The notes beneath the pieces were generated by a model, which did no database searches, was not told the origin of the DNA, and saw only the letters and a program-made list of their open reading frames with translations. DNA of 64,000 nucleotides from Acidobacteriota bacterium (GTDB taxonomy: Bacteria; Acidobacteriota; Vicinamibacteria; Fen-336), in the NCBI GenBank assembly GCA_011526565.1, contig WYBL01000026.1, forward strand, positions 286,284-350,283. The letters are read 5' to 3'. This document shows, in pieces, positions 1 through 8,912 of this stretch (the stretch's first letter is position 1; the number at the start of each line of letters is the position of its first letter). The position numbers and the translations under genes were made by a program.

Positions 1-638
1 TCGCACTCACTCTCGCCGTCGGCCATGCGCCGCGGTTCGAGGCGGACCACGCGGAGTCGCTCGCCCAGGACTGGCTGCACCTGCCGATCCCCCGCGACAA
101 GGCCGTGCTCAAGGAGTGCGCGTCGCTCGGCGCCCAGGTCGGCACCCTGCTCGACCCGGCGACGGACCCGACCAGGCTGCTGACCTCGCTGCTCGGCGCC
201 CGCCGCCGCCACCTCGCGGTGATCGCGACGCGCTCCACGGAGGCGGTCCACGACGGCGACCTCGTGGTCACCGTCTCCTACTTCGGCGCGGCTCCGGGCA
301 AGTGGATCTCGCGCCGGCCCACGGAAGACGAGGGCGAAGTCCCGGCCTGGGGCGAGCAGACCGGCGACCTCTGGCTCAACGACACGGTCTACCTGAAGCA
401 CGTCCCCGAACGCGTCTGGCGCTACGAGCTGGGCGGCTACCCCGTGCTCAAGAAGTGGCTCGGCTACCGGGACGCGAAGCGCCGCGACGGCCGCCCCATC
501 ACGCTCGCGGAACTCGACCACCTGCGCACGATGGTCCACCGCCTCGCGGCACTCCTCCTGCTCCACGACGCCCTCGACGCCGCCTACGAGAAAGCCGCGG
601 CCGACGCCTTCACGACGACCGACCTCGGTCTCAGGTAG
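1..638 (+). CDS. C-terminus of a type ISP restriction-modification/helicase-methyltransferase protein (partial)
   Basis: The reading frame is open from the first bases of the window, so the start lies upstream; about 210 residues are visible. The sequence matches the C-terminal specificity region of type ISP (LlaBIII-like) single-chain restriction-modification enzymes: a conserved 'VWRYELGGYPVLKKWLGYR' block, then 'GRPITLAELDHLRTMVHRLAALL' split over the next 30 residues, and a helical end. In the family this domain reads the DNA target for a protein that combines nuclease, helicase and N6-adenine methyltransferase activities. Those catalytic domains cannot be checked here. The gene ends with TAG and is followed by broken genes, so it may border a degraded defence island. 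The family call rests on the 'GGYPVLKKWLGYR' signature. Confidence 0.72.
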   Translation, partial: ALTLAVGHAPRFEADHAESLAQDWLHLPIPRDKAVLKECASLGAQVGTLLDPATDPTRLLTSLLGARRRHLAVIATRSTEAVHDGDLVVTVSYFGAAPGKWISRRPTEDEGEVPAWGEQTGDLWLNDTVYLKHVPERVWRYELGGYPVLKKWLGYRDAKRRDGRPITLAELDHLRTMVHRLAALLLLHDALDAAYEKAAADAFTTTDLGLR

Positions 639-671
639 CCCCGCCGCCCGGAGGCCGCCGCTCGTCGGCCG

Positions 672-1292
672 TCAGACGTCCGCGGGCAACCGCCGCAGCA
701 CGACGTGGGTGAAGTCCTGGGGAGCGCCCGCCGGGGTGACGTGGCGACGCTCGAACCCGCGCACCAGCTCGAATCCAGCCCCGACCCGTTCGACGAGGCC
801 CGCCACGTCGTAGCGTTGCACCAGCAACCCGCTGCACCGGGTCGGCCCGGTCTGGGCGAACGTGGCGAGCACGACGTGGCCGCCGGGCGCCAGGTTCGCT
901 CTCAGCGTCGAGAGGTACGCGTCCTGATCCGCGGACTCGGTCAAGAAGTGAAAGACCGCCCGGTCGTGCCAGAGGTCCACGGGCTCGCGCAAGCGCAGGT
1001 GCCGAGCGTCGCCGACCACCCACTCGACCTGCGCGCCACGCTCCGCGAGTCGCGATCGCGCGACGGACAGCGCCGCCGCCGAGATGTCGGCCACCGTGAT
1101 CCGGCGATAGCCACGGTCGAGCAGGCGATCGACCAGGAAGGAGGCCCCGCCGCCGACGTCGAGGATCGAGGCATCGGTCGGCGCAACTGCGCCGATCAGC
1201 TCGAGTCAGGTCGCGGGATCGGGCTCGTACCAGCTCACCTGCTCGGGCGACTTCGAGCCCCACACCTGCTGCCAGTGCGTTTCGGGATCCAT
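672..1292 (-). pseudogene. SAM-dependent class I methyltransferase interrupted by an in-frame TGA
   Basis: Read from the ATG at 1292, the frame gives 28 residues (MDPETHWQQVWGSKSPEQVS, then WYEPDPAT) and hits TGA at 1208-1206. It then continues in the same frame to the stop at 672, 207 codons in all. The part after the stop holds the full Rossmann SAM-binding region: 'SILDVGGGASFLVDRLL' (motif I), 'VADISAAAL' (motif II), 'VVGDARHLRL' and 'DLWHDRAVFHFLTE'. The N-terminal 'W..K.P.QVSWYEPDP' is typical of small thiopurine/tellurite-type methyltransferases, so the TGA lies inside a normal gene and is not a misplaced start. One base change (for example TCA or TGG to TGA) would explain it. Translation could restart after the stop, but no strong ribosome-binding site is visible. 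Confidence 0.72.
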
Positions 1293-1345
1293 CTCCGGCC
1301 TCCTCGCCATGCGCCAAGCCACAGGCATCCCTGGCCCGTCGACGT

Positions 1346-1545
1346 CATCCTGCCATCTTCCGGCTGCCTCCCGGGGAACTCTTCGGGTCTCACGCTCACG
1401 GGGCCGCGAACCCCGACAGCGACCTCGACCTGCTGATCGTGGAGGACTCCGACCTCCCCGCCATCGGCGGGCTGGGCGCTATCGGCACTGAAGTAGAAGG
1501 TCCGGCCGGCCTCCGACTCGTTGGTCCGGGCGACGACATCAGGTC
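1346..1545 (+). pseudogene. Decayed minimal nucleotidyltransferase (MNT-type, GS-X10-DXD) remnant
   Basis: In the frame through 1379-1453 the bases encode 'ELFGSHAHGAANPDSDLDLL' followed by IVEDSDLP. This is an exact GS-X10-D-X-D nucleotidyltransferase signature of the MNT/HEPN or KNTase-like family, whose members act as antitoxins or nucleotidyl-modifying enzymes. After about 1453 the family-like sequence jumps between frames ('RHRRAGRYRH' in one, 'ALK' in another) with stops, and no start codon with upstream family sequence is visible. I read this as a gene fragment with frameshifts. It sits between a broken methyltransferase and a signalling operon and occupies most of an otherwise gene-free 348-base gap. 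The ends given are approximate. Confidence 0.5.
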
Positions 1546-1548
1546 GTC

Positions 1549-1576
1549 TTGGCAACCCGTAGCGCGCGCATAATCC
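1549..1576 (+). promoter_or_regulatory. Candidate sigma-70-like promoter for the PocR-PAS operon
   Basis: TTGGCA at 1549-1554 (five of six against TTGACA) is separated by 16 bases from TAATCC at 1571-1576. The start codon of the next gene is at 1641, with a GAGG-type ribosome-binding sequence shortly before it. This is the most AT-rich stretch in the gap. The -10 match is only moderate. Confidence 0.3.
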
Positions 1577-1640
1577 GCCGAAGACGCGTGGCCTGGGAGA
1601 CAGCGCCTGAACGCTCGACCTTCGGCTGAGGCGAACGCAC

Positions 1641-2786
1641 ATGACCGGCAGGATCCTGGACGTCATCGATTTCGAGCGGGTCTCCGCCCTGCTCGAGGGG
1701 TTCAACAAGACCACGGGGTTCGTCACCGCCATCCTCGATCTCGAGGGGAACGTCCTGGCGCAGTCGGGCTGGCGACGGATCTGCACCGACTTCCACCGCG
1801 TCCATCCCGAGTCGGCACGCCACTGCACTACCAGCGATACGGTGCTGGCGAGCGCCATGCAGCAGGGCAAGAGGTATCACTTCTACTCCTGCCTGAACGG
1901 GTTGGTCGACGTGGCCGTGCCGCTGGTGGTCGGGGGGGAGCACGTCGCGACCCTGTTTTCCGGCCAGTTCTTCTTCGATCCGCCCGACCGTTCCCTGTTC
2001 CGCGCACAGGCCGGCCGGTATCAGTTCGACGAAGGGTCCTATTTGCGGGCGCTCGACGACGTCCCGGTCGTCTCCCGGGAAAAGGTCGAGACGGCGATGG
2101 AGTTCCTGCTGGGCATGACGCAGCTCATCAGCGACATGACTTTCCAGCGCCTCCAGTTGATGGAGATGAACACCGCCCTGGAGGCGAGCGAGCGGCAGCT
2201 CAGGAGTTCGCAGCAGATCGCCCACCTGGGCAGTTGGCATCTCGACGTCGCCACCAACCGGGTCACCTGGACGGAGCAGTTGTACCGGATGTACGGCTTC
2301 GATCCGTCGCTGCCGCCTCCGCCCTACACCGAGCACTCGAAGCTGTTCACGCCCGCGAGCTGGGCAGCGCTGGCCACGGCCCTCGAAAAGACGCGAGCCA
2401 CGGGCGTGCCGTACGAACTGGAACTCGAGATGCTCCGGCCGGACGGCAGCACAGGATGGATGTGGGTGCACGGCGAAGCGCTCAGGAACTCGGCGGGCGA
2501 AGCGACCGCTCTGTGGGGAGCCGCGCAGGACATCACCACGCGCAAGCGGGCTGAGGCAGCACTCCAGCAGCAGGCTGAGGCACTTCGCGCCAGCAACGAA
2601 GAACTGCAGCGGTTCAACCGCGCCATCGTCGACCGCGAGCTGCGGATGATCGAACTGAAGCGGGAGATCAACGAGCTGTGCCAGCGCCTGGGCGAACCGC
2701 CGCGCCACGCGAGCGTTCCTGCGCCGACGGACCACGGCCGAGGCGCGGGCAAGGAGGCGTCGCCGCCAGGCGGAGAACGCGCATGA
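1641..2786 (+). CDS. PocR sensory domain plus PAS protein with conserved C-terminal docking-type tail
   Basis: A 381-residue cytosolic protein with no membrane segment and no kinase or output domain. Residues 1-180 are a PocR ligand-sensing domain, with 'GFVTAILDLEGNVLAQSGW', the conserved Cys in 'ARHCTTSD', 'CLNGLVDVAVPLVVGGEHVA' split by position, and 'LFSGQFFF'. A short coiled coil (180-195) leads to one PAS domain (195-310) ending in 'QDITTRKRAEAAL'. Residues 326-354 form a charged helix, 'RAIVDRELRMIELKREINE', ending in 'LGEPPRH'. PocR domains bind small organic ligands, hydrocarbon derivatives in some family members. The gene overlaps the downstream kinase start by ATGA (2783-2786), so the two are translationally coupled. 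The likely role is to feed ligand information to that kinase through the tail. A very similar tail occurs in the receiver protein at 19654-20376. Confidence 0.85.
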   Translation: MTGRILDVIDFERVSALLEGFNKTTGFVTAILDLEGNVLAQSGWRRICTDFHRVHPESARHCTTSDTVLASAMQQGKRYHFYSCLNGLVDVAVPLVVGGEHVATLFSGQFFFDPPDRSLFRAQAGRYQFDEGSYLRALDDVPVVSREKVETAMEFLLGMTQLISDMTFQRLQLMEMNTALEASERQLRSSQQIAHLGSWHLDVATNRVTWTEQLYRMYGFDPSLPPPPYTEHSKLFTPASWAALATALEKTRATGVPYELELEMLRPDGSTGWMWVHGEALRNSAGEATALWGAAQDITTRKRAEAALQQQAEALRASNEELQRFNRAIVDRELRMIELKREINELCQRLGEPPRHASVPAPTDHGRGAGKEASPPGGERA

Positions 2787-5700
2787 ACGCCCCGCCCTTG
2801 CGAGCGGCGGGCCTCGTCACGATGGCTTTCGGACTCCTGGCCCTGCTGGGGTGGGTGCTCGGATGGATGCCACTCGCCAGCTTCGGAGCCGACCGGGTCC
2901 CCATGGCGCCGAGCACCGCGGCGCTGTTCTTGTTGTATGGCGCCGCCCTGGGGGTGCGCGCCCGGGCGCCGCTCAGCTCCCTGGCCCATCGGTTCAGCGC
3001 GGCGCTGGCCGGCCTGGGCCTGCTGGCCGCGCTCGTGTTGTTCACGCTCGGCTGGCGGCAGGTCCAGTGGGCGGGCGAACACCTCGGCCTGGAGATTTCC
3101 GGTACGGTTCAGGGCGCACCCCTGGGCCACATGTCCGTGGTCACGGCGGTCTGCTTCGTGCTCGCCGGCGTGTCGTTCCTGGCCTCGCTCTCGCCGGCCC
3201 CCCTCAGGCGCTGGCGGGTCGGCCTGGCGCTGGCTGCCGCAGGGGTCCTGCTGGCCACCAGCTTCGTCTTCCTGCTGGCCTACGGCTTCGGCACGCCGCT
3301 GCTTTACGGCAGTGGCTTCATCCCGCCCGCGCTCAACACCATCCTTGCCTTCAGCACGCTGGGCCTGGCGCTCCTGGCTTCGGCCGGGGGGCGGGGGGGC
3401 CTGGTTGGCAGCTTGCCCGGAGACGATTCCAGACCGGCCCTCGTCTTCGTCCTGATCTTCCTCGTCCTGGCGCTGGGTATCGTAAGCACGGGCTACGCCT
3501 ACTACCGGGACTACGAGCGGCATTTCCGCGCCGAAGCCGAGGGACAGCTCTCCTCCATCGCGGAACTGAAGGTCGGCGAGCTGACGCGGTATCGGAAGGA
3601 GCGGCTGAGCGATGGCGCCGTTCTCCGGGACAACCCCGCTTTCACCCGATTGGTCCGCCGCTTCCTCGCGACGCCGGCGGACGTGGACGCGCTGCGGCAG
3701 TTGCAGGCGTGGCTCGGCAAGTACCAGAACCCCTTCCAGTACGACCAGATTCGCTTGCTGGATGCGCAAGGCATCACGCGCCTGTCCGTTCCGGCCGGCC
3801 TGGCGCCCGCCAGCGTCGCCCTGTCGCGGAGCGCATCCGAGGCCCTGCGCTCGGGCCAGGTGATGTTTCAGGACTTCTACCGCGACGAACTCGACCAGCG
3901 CGTCTCTCTGGCCGTGCTGATCCCCATCCTCGACGAAGCGGGTGCCGACCGGCCGCTCGGGGTTGTCATCGAGCGGATCGATCCCTCGGCCTTTCTCTAT
4001 CCGTTCATCAGCCGCTGGCCCGTGCCCAGCGCGACGGCGGAGACGCTGCTCGTCCGCAAGGAAGGGAACGAGGTCGTCTTCCTGAACGAACTGCGGTTTC
4101 AGGCCAACACAGCGCTGACCCTGCGCCGCTCGCTCGCCCACATCCAGCAGCCGGCGGTGATGGCGGCCCTGGGCCACGAGGGCGTTGTGGCCGGCCTCGA
4201 CTATCGGGGCGTGCCGGTGTTGGCAGCGGTGCGAGCCGTCCCGGAGTCGCCGTGGTTCCTGGTGGCCCGTCGGGACGTGACGGACGTGTATGCACCGTTG
4301 CGCACGCAACTCTGGCAGATGGTCGCGCTGGTGGGCGGCCTGCTCTTCGGTGCGGGAGCGGCGGTCGGGCTGGTCTGGCGGCAGCAGCGTGTCCGGTTCT
4401 ATCGGGAACTGGCCATGGCGGCGGAATCGCTGCAAAGGACCCAGAGCCTGCTCACACAGGCCGAGAAGCTGGGGAGGGTGGGCGGCTGGGAATTCGATAT
4501 CGATAGCCGGCAGATGATCTGGACGGAGGCGGTCTTCGACATCCACGAACTGGATTGCACGAGCCAGCCGACGGTGGAGCAGGGCATCAGCTTCTACACC
4601 CCCGCGTCGCGGCCGATCATCGAACGGGCCGTGCAGCGCGCGATCGAGCAGGGCGAGCCGTTCGATGTGGAGCTGGAAATCCTCACGGCGAAAGGCAATC
4701 GGCGCAGCGTCCATTCCGTGGGCCAGGTGGATCTCCCCCGCCGCAAGGTCGCCGGCTTCTTCCAGGACATCACCGAGCGCAAGCAGGCGGAAGCGGAGCG
4801 GCAGAAGCTGGGCATGGTCGTCGACAGCAGCAGCGAATTCATCGGCATGTGCGACCTCGACATGCAGCCGCTCTACGTGAACCCCGCAGGCCTCCGCCTG
4901 GTGGGGCTGCCCGACCTGGCCGCGGCCTGCCAGGTCAAGGTGCAGGACTACTTCTTTCCTGAGGATCAGCGGTTCATCGCGGAGGAGTTCTTCCCGCGCG
5001 TGCTGCGGGACGGCCATGGCGACGTCGAGATTCGCCTGCGCCACTTCCAGACCGGCGAGCCAATCTGGATGTACTACTACCTGTTCAGCGTCCGCGACGG
5101 GAGCGGCGAGAGCATCGGCTGGGCCACGGTCAGCCGCGACATCACCGAGCGCCGGCAGGCGGAGGAATCCTTGCGCCGATCCCGCCAGGCGGCGCTCAAC
5201 CTGATGACGGATGCCATCGAGGCGCGTGACCGCTCTGAGCGGGCCGAAGCCGAAATCGTCGCGCTGAACGCGCACCTGGAGACGCGGGTGCTCGAACGCA
5301 CCGCCCAGCTCGAGGCGGCCAACCGCGAGCTGGAGGCGTTCTCCTATTCGGTGTCCCACGACCTGCGGGCGCCGCTGCGGGCCGTGGACGGCTACGCCCG
5401 CATCCTCGAAGAGGACTACCGGGATCGCCTGGATGCCGAAGGGCGCCGCGTGCTGGGGGTGGTGCGTGGCGAGGCGCAGCGGATGGGGATCCTGATCGAC
5501 GAACTGCTGGCCTTCTCGCGGCTCGGACGACGGGAGCTTCGGCGGCAGAAGCTCGACATGCGGGCCCTGGCCCGCGAGGTCTTCGACGAGTTGCAACTCG
5601 CCGAACCCGGTCGCCCCGTCGAGCTGAGGCTCGGCGACCTGCCGATCACGGTCGCGGACCCCGTCCTGCTCCGACAGGTCTGGGCGAACCTGATCGGCAA

Positions 5701-6007
5701 CGCCTTCAAGTACACGCGAGGACGCGAGCCGGCGCGGATCGAGGTGAGTGGCTCGGTCGAGGGCGACTGCGCGCACTACTCCGTCAGCGACAACGGCGTG
5801 GGCTTCGCCATGGCCCACGCGGACAAGCTGTTCGGCGTCTTCCAGCGCTTGCACGGCGAAGACGAGTTCGAGGGCCACGGCGTCGGCCTGGCCCTCGTCC
5901 AACGTATCGTCCATCGCCACGGCGGCCGGGTCTCGGCCCGGGCCGAGGTCGGCGTCGGCGCGCATTTCCAGTTCACTCTGCCGGCACGAATGGAGAACGC
6001 CTCATGA
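2783..6007 (+). CDS. Membrane sensor histidine kinase with Cache-like periplasmic domain and two PAS domains
   Basis: A 1074-residue kinase. I chose the ATG at 2783, which overlaps the previous stop as ATGA, because the upstream extension of the frame only mirrors the preceding gene. Residues 1-230 hold about six hydrophobic segments. A further segment (about 245-265) and another near 525-545 bracket a periplasmic double-Cache-like region ('[17 protein letters not shown]' onward). Two PAS domains follow (about 565-680 and 680-800), each ending 'DITER+QAE'. The HisKA H-box '[14 protein letters not shown]' lies near residue 855. The ATPase domain has the N-box '[10 protein letters not shown]', 'DNGVGF' and '[10 protein letters not shown]'. 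This kinase subtype is usual next to Rcp1-like regulators. It overlaps the next gene by ATGA (6004-6007). Confidence 0.9.
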   Translation: MNAPPLRAAGLVTMAFGLLALLGWVLGWMPLASFGADRVPMAPSTAALFLLYGAALGVRARAPLSSLAHRFSAALAGLGLLAALVLFTLGWRQVQWAGEHLGLEISGTVQGAPLGHMSVVTAVCFVLAGVSFLASLSPAPLRRWRVGLALAAAGVLLATSFVFLLAYGFGTPLLYGSGFIPPALNTILAFSTLGLALLASAGGRGGLVGSLPGDDSRPALVFVLIFLVLALGIVSTGYAYYRDYERHFRAEAEGQLSSIAELKVGELTRYRKERLSDGAVLRDNPAFTRLVRRFLATPADVDALRQLQAWLGKYQNPFQYDQIRLLDAQGITRLSVPAGLAPASVALSRSASEALRSGQVMFQDFYRDELDQRVSLAVLIPILDEAGADRPLGVVIERIDPSAFLYPFISRWPVPSATAETLLVRKEGNEVVFLNELRFQANTALTLRRSLAHIQQPAVMAALGHEGVVAGLDYRGVPVLAAVRAVPESPWFLVARRDVTDVYAPLRTQLWQMVALVGGLLFGAGAAVGLVWRQQRVRFYRELAMAAESLQRTQSLLTQAEKLGRVGGWEFDIDSRQMIWTEAVFDIHELDCTSQPTVEQGISFYTPASRPIIERAVQRAIEQGEPFDVELEILTAKGNRRSVHSVGQVDLPRRKVAGFFQDITERKQAEAERQKLGMVVDSSSEFIGMCDLDMQPLYVNPAGLRLVGLPDLAAACQVKVQDYFFPEDQRFIAEEFFPRVLRDGHGDVEIRLRHFQTGEPIWMYYYLFSVRDGSGESIGWATVSRDITERRQAEESLRRSRQAALNLMTDAIEARDRSERAEAEIVALNAHLETRVLERTAQLEAANRELEAFSYSVSHDLRAPLRAVDGYARILEEDYRDRLDAEGRRVLGVVRGEAQRMGILIDELLAFSRLGRRELRRQKLDMRALAREVFDELQLAEPGRPVELRLGDLPITVADPVLLRQVWANLIGNAFKYTRGREPARIEVSGSVEGDCAHYSVSDNGVGFAMAHADKLFGVFQRLHGEDEFEGHGVGLALVQRIVHRHGGRVSARAEVGVGAHFQFTLPARMENAS

Positions 6008-6486
6008 GCCTCGCCCCGGTCGACTTTCCGGGCGCCGTCGTCGACATGCTGCTCGTCGAAGACAACCCTCGCGACGCGGATCTGACGCTGCGAGCACTCA
6101 GGAAGAAAAACCTGGCCAACCACGTGACCTGGGTCAAGGACGGCGCCGAGGCGCTCGACCTGATCTTCGGCCCGTCAGGGGACCCCGCACAGACGCTGGC
6201 CCAGGCGCCCCGACTCATCCTGCTCGACCTGAAGATGCCCAGGATCGACGGCCACGAAGTTCTGCGGCGCCTGAAGGCGGACCCGCGCACGCGGGCCATC
6301 CCGGTCGTGGTGTTGACCTCGTCTCGCGAGGAACGAGACGTCGAACGCTCGTACGACAGCGGGGCCAACAGCTACATCGTGAAGCCCGTCGACTTCGTGA
6401 ACTTCTCGGAGGCCATCCAGGAGGTGGGGCTGTACTGGCTGCTGCTCAACCAGCCGCCGGAGCCCCGCGGCGCGCCGAAGCCCTGA
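6004..6486 (+). CDS. Single-domain response regulator, Rcp1-like
   Basis: A 160-residue stand-alone receiver. Acidic residues near the N-terminus ('[12 protein letters not shown]'), phosphoacceptor D75 in '[13 protein letters not shown]', Thr in 'VVVLTSS' and K127 in 'NSYIVKPVD' are all present. The 'DNP.DA.L' start, the 'TSSREERDV' loop and the aromatic '[13 protein letters not shown]' end are typical of Rcp1-like regulators that partner bacteriophytochrome-type kinases. There is no output domain, so it probably relays phosphate or acts by protein contact. It overlaps the kinase gene by 4 nt and ends the operon. Confidence 0.92.
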   Translation: MSLAPVDFPGAVVDMLLVEDNPRDADLTLRALRKKNLANHVTWVKDGAEALDLIFGPSGDPAQTLAQAPRLILLDLKMPRIDGHEVLRRLKADPRTRAIPVVVLTSSREERDVERSYDSGANSYIVKPVDFVNFSEAIQEVGLYWLLLNQPPEPRGAPKP

Positions 6487-6622
6487 GCCGCCGCCGCCAT
6501 CGGCACTGGCCGGCGACGCCGTGATCAACGCCGAGCACCGCTTTGCACCCGGAGGATCGCGGGCATGGCGCGTGCATCGCTTCTTCCGGCCGGATGGTCC
6601 GGCCCCGGGGGAGGCGAAAGCG

Positions 6623-8017
6623 ATGCGGCGTCGGGAGTGTCTTCGAAGGGGCTTGATGGCAACTGCCGGCACGCTGGCCGCAGGTCCGGCCAGCCGGCTG
6701 CTCGCACAGTCCAGCGCGGCCACGACGCTGGTCGCGGCGTCGAGCCAGCGCGAGATCTGGCCGGGACAGCCGACCACCGTCCTCACGCTGGGGGACACTT
6801 TCCCCTCGCGCACGCTGCGGGTGCGGCGCTGGGACCTGCTGGACGTCGATTTTCGCAACGATCTCCGCGAGGCGACCAACATCCACTGGCACGGCCTGCC
6901 CGCGCCGCCCGAGGATGACGGGCACCCGATGGACGTCGTCCTGGCCGGAGGCCGCCGCTCGTACCGCTTTCTCGTCGAAGAGCCGGCGGGCACCTACTGG
7001 TATCACTCCCACCCGGACGGGCGCACGGCTTCGCAGGTCTATCGCGGGCTCGCCGGCTTCCTGATCGTCGAGGACGACGCCGAGCGCGCCCTGGGCCTCC
7101 CCGCCGGGGAGTTCGACCTGCCGCTGCTGCTTCAGGACCGGCGGCGACGAGCCGATGGCAGCCTGACCTACGCGCCCACGTTCATGGACCTGATGGCCGG
7201 CATGCTCGGCGACGCCGGCCTCGTCAACGGGGCTCCGCAGCCCGTGGTCGAGGTGGCCGCGACGTCCTACCGCCTGCGGCTGCTGAACGGTTCGAACGCG
7301 CGGGTGATGCGGGTGGCCTTCGAAGACGCGCGGCGGTTCGACGTGATCGCGGGCGACTGCGGGTTGCTCGATCAGGCCGTCGCCGCCACCGACGTGTGGC
7401 TGGCGCCGGGCGAACGTGCGGAGATCCTGGTGGACTTCTCGGGCGACCCGCTCGGCCGCACCGTCCGCCTCGTCAGCGCGGCGTTCTCATCGGGGGGCCC
7501 GGGCATGGGCATGGGCGGTGGGTCAGCTCAGGGCGCCCTCCTGCCGCTGGCCACGTTCCGGGTGTCCGCCCCGGGTCCGCCGCCGGCGCGGCTGCCCGAG
7601 CGCCTCGCCACGGTGGCCCGCCTGGACCCGGCGCGAGCGAGCGCGAGGCGCCGCTTCGTGATGGACATGCGGATGCCTCCCGGCCCCGGCGCCTTCACGA
7701 TCAACGGCCTCAGCTTCGAGCCCGATCGCGTCGACGTGAAGGTCGAGCGTGGGGTGCAGGAGGCGTGGGAGGTGGTCAACCTCTCTGGCGAGCCCCACCC
7801 GTTCCACGTGCACGGCACCCAGTTCCAGGTCGTCCGGCGTTCCGGACAGGCGCTGATGCCCCACGAGCGCGGGCTCAAGGACACCGTCCTGGTGTGGCCG
7901 GGGGAGACGGTGGAGCTGGCGATCCGCTTCGAACGCCACGCCGGCCTGTACATCCTCCACTGCCACAACCTGGAGCACGAGGACGCCGGCATGATGCTGA
8001 ACCTCGAGGTGCGCTGA
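6623..8017 (+). CDS. Tat-exported multicopper oxidase (CueO/laccase-like)
   Basis: A 464-residue protein. I start it at the ATG at 6623, after GGGGGAGGCGA, because it begins directly with a Tat signal ('MRRRECLRRGLMATAGTLAA'); an in-frame upstream start at 6521 would add 34 unsuitable residues. All four copper-binding clusters are visible: 'NIHWHGLP' (about 86), 'YWYHSHPDG' (about 126), 'HPFHVHGTQF' (about 391) and 'LHCHNLEHEDAGMM' (about 446). The last gives the type 1 ligands His, Cys, His and Met. A Gly/Met-rich loop ('GPGMGMGGGS') lies near 295. Family members oxidise Cu(I) or phenolics using O2 in the periplasm. A 7-bp hairpin (6588-6604, loop TGG) lies just upstream. The next operons encode a cytochrome c and a metal-type two-component system, which supports a copper or redox role. 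Confidence 0.92.
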   Translation: MRRRECLRRGLMATAGTLAAGPASRLLAQSSAATTLVAASSQREIWPGQPTTVLTLGDTFPSRTLRVRRWDLLDVDFRNDLREATNIHWHGLPAPPEDDGHPMDVVLAGGRRSYRFLVEEPAGTYWYHSHPDGRTASQVYRGLAGFLIVEDDAERALGLPAGEFDLPLLLQDRRRRADGSLTYAPTFMDLMAGMLGDAGLVNGAPQPVVEVAATSYRLRLLNGSNARVMRVAFEDARRFDVIAGDCGLLDQAVAATDVWLAPGERAEILVDFSGDPLGRTVRLVSAAFSSGGPGMGMGGGSAQGALLPLATFRVSAPGPPPARLPERLATVARLDPARASARRRFVMDMRMPPGPGAFTINGLSFEPDRVDVKVERGVQEAWEVVNLSGEPHPFHVHGTQFQVVRRSGQALMPHERGLKDTVLVWPGETVELAIRFERHAGLYILHCHNLEHEDAGMMLNLEVR

Positions 8018-8041
8018 GGGGCCGGAGCGCCTACACCGGGT

Positions 8042-8524
8042 TCACTTCGGTGGCAGGGTCGGGCGGCGCTTGCTGGAAGTGTGCGAGTGACGGATCTTCC
8101 AGGCGTCGGCGTCGTCCTTGACGAGGATCAACGTCTCCAGGCCCTCGGCGTCGATGTCGCGCCCGCCGATGCGCGCCTTGAGACGGTACTCGGCCGTGAC
8201 GTAGGCGGTGCGGCCGTCGCAGCCGATCGCGTGAGCCAGGACGTTCGAGTGAGTGAACACCAGGCCCTCCATCTCCTTCAGCTCGGGACCGAGGTGGTGA
8301 TCACGGTAGGCCGCCCAGCCGCGGTCGACGCTGCCGCCCTCGAAGATCGTCACCTCCGGGTGATAGAACGGCGTCAATTTCTCGACCTGTCGGCTGTCGA
8401 ACGCGGCGTCGTAAGCCTTCAACCAGGCGCTCACCTCGTCGGTGAGCGCGGGCGGCGCAGCCTGAGCGACGGCACCGAGGTTCAGCATCGCGACCACCGC
8501 CAGCGCCGTGAGACGGACTTTCAT
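8042..8524 (-). CDS. Secreted NTF2/SnoaL-like (DUF4440-type) protein
   Basis: A 160-residue protein with a signal peptide ending 'GAVAQAAPP' near residue 24. The rest is an NTF2-like cone fold of the nuclear-transport-factor-2/ketosteroid-isomerase type: 'WLKAYDAAFDSRQVEKLTPF', 'YHPEVTIFEGG', 'GWAAYRDHHLGPELKEM', 'AYVTAEYRLKARI' and a terminal 'WKIRHSHTSS'. Such proteins are catalytic or scaffolding, and the substrate cannot be told from sequence. It is the last of three genes on this strand (9530 to 8042), all predicted periplasmic, and convergent with the multicopper oxidase, so a shared metal or redox role is plausible. Confidence 0.8.
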   Translation of the reverse strand: MKVRLTALAVVAMLNLGAVAQAAPPALTDEVSAWLKAYDAAFDSRQVEKLTPFYHPEVTIFEGGSVDRGWAAYRDHHLGPELKEMEGLVFTHSNVLAHAIGCDGRTAYVTAEYRLKARIGGRDIDAEGLETLILVKDDADAWKIRHSHTSSKRRPTLPPK

Positions 8525-8542
8525 CGCTTCTTCCGTCCCGAG

Positions 8543-8896
8543 TCAGTGCTTGTGACCGGCAGGCGCGGGCTTCGCGGCAGCGTCCATCTCGCCGAGCTGA
8601 ACCTCGACCGCGCGAATGGTCTTGCCCTCCTCCACGGTGGTCGCGACGACGCGAATCCCGGCGACGACGTCCTGGAGCTTCGCCGCGCTCTTTCCCTTCA
8701 TGAACTGCGTCTTGTCGTCGCAGGAGAGGACCACGGTCTTGCCCTCGACCGTCTTCACCTCGACGTGGCTGACCTTGTCGGCGTGGACCTGGACCACGGT
8801 GCCCATCACCTTGTGCTGATGGCCCTCGTGGGCCTGCATGGCTCCGGTGGCGGCGACGAGTGCGATCCACGACAGGATGGCGACGGCCTCGCGCAT
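8543..8896 (-). CDS. Small periplasmic His-rich DUF5666-like protein
   Basis: A 117-residue protein. I chose the ATG at 8896 because AAGGAGAT precedes it by about 8 bases and the peptide starts directly with a signal sequence; an in-frame upstream start would overlap the preceding gene. The mature protein begins near 'HEGHQHKVMG', a histidine cluster that could bind metal, and ends 'PAPAGHKH'. The core ('GTVVQVHADKVSHVEVKT', 'TVVLSCDDKTQFMKG', 'VVAGIRVVATTVEEG') is a small beta-barrel resembling DUF5666. One Cys is present. It lies 16 bases after the cytochrome c gene and 18 before the NTF2-like gene. Periplasmic metal handling is an inference from the His cluster and neighbours. Confidence 0.75.
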   Translation of the reverse strand: MREAVAILSWIALVAATGAMQAHEGHQHKVMGTVVQVHADKVSHVEVKTVEGKTVVLSCDDKTQFMKGKSAAKLQDVVAGIRVVATTVEEGKTIRAVEVQLGEMDAAAKPAPAGHKH

Positions 8897-8912
8897 GACG
8901 CTTCGATCTCCT

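Noticed and set aside
2324..5965. 1213-codon minus-strand frame opposite the first membrane kinase
   Set aside because: It is a shadow of a well-supported kinase gene; the sequence is repetitive in Arg/Gln/Gly/His and matches no family.
6521..6622. Upstream start for the multicopper oxidase
   Set aside because: It would place 34 residues before the Tat signal and lacks a better ribosome-binding site than the one at 6623.
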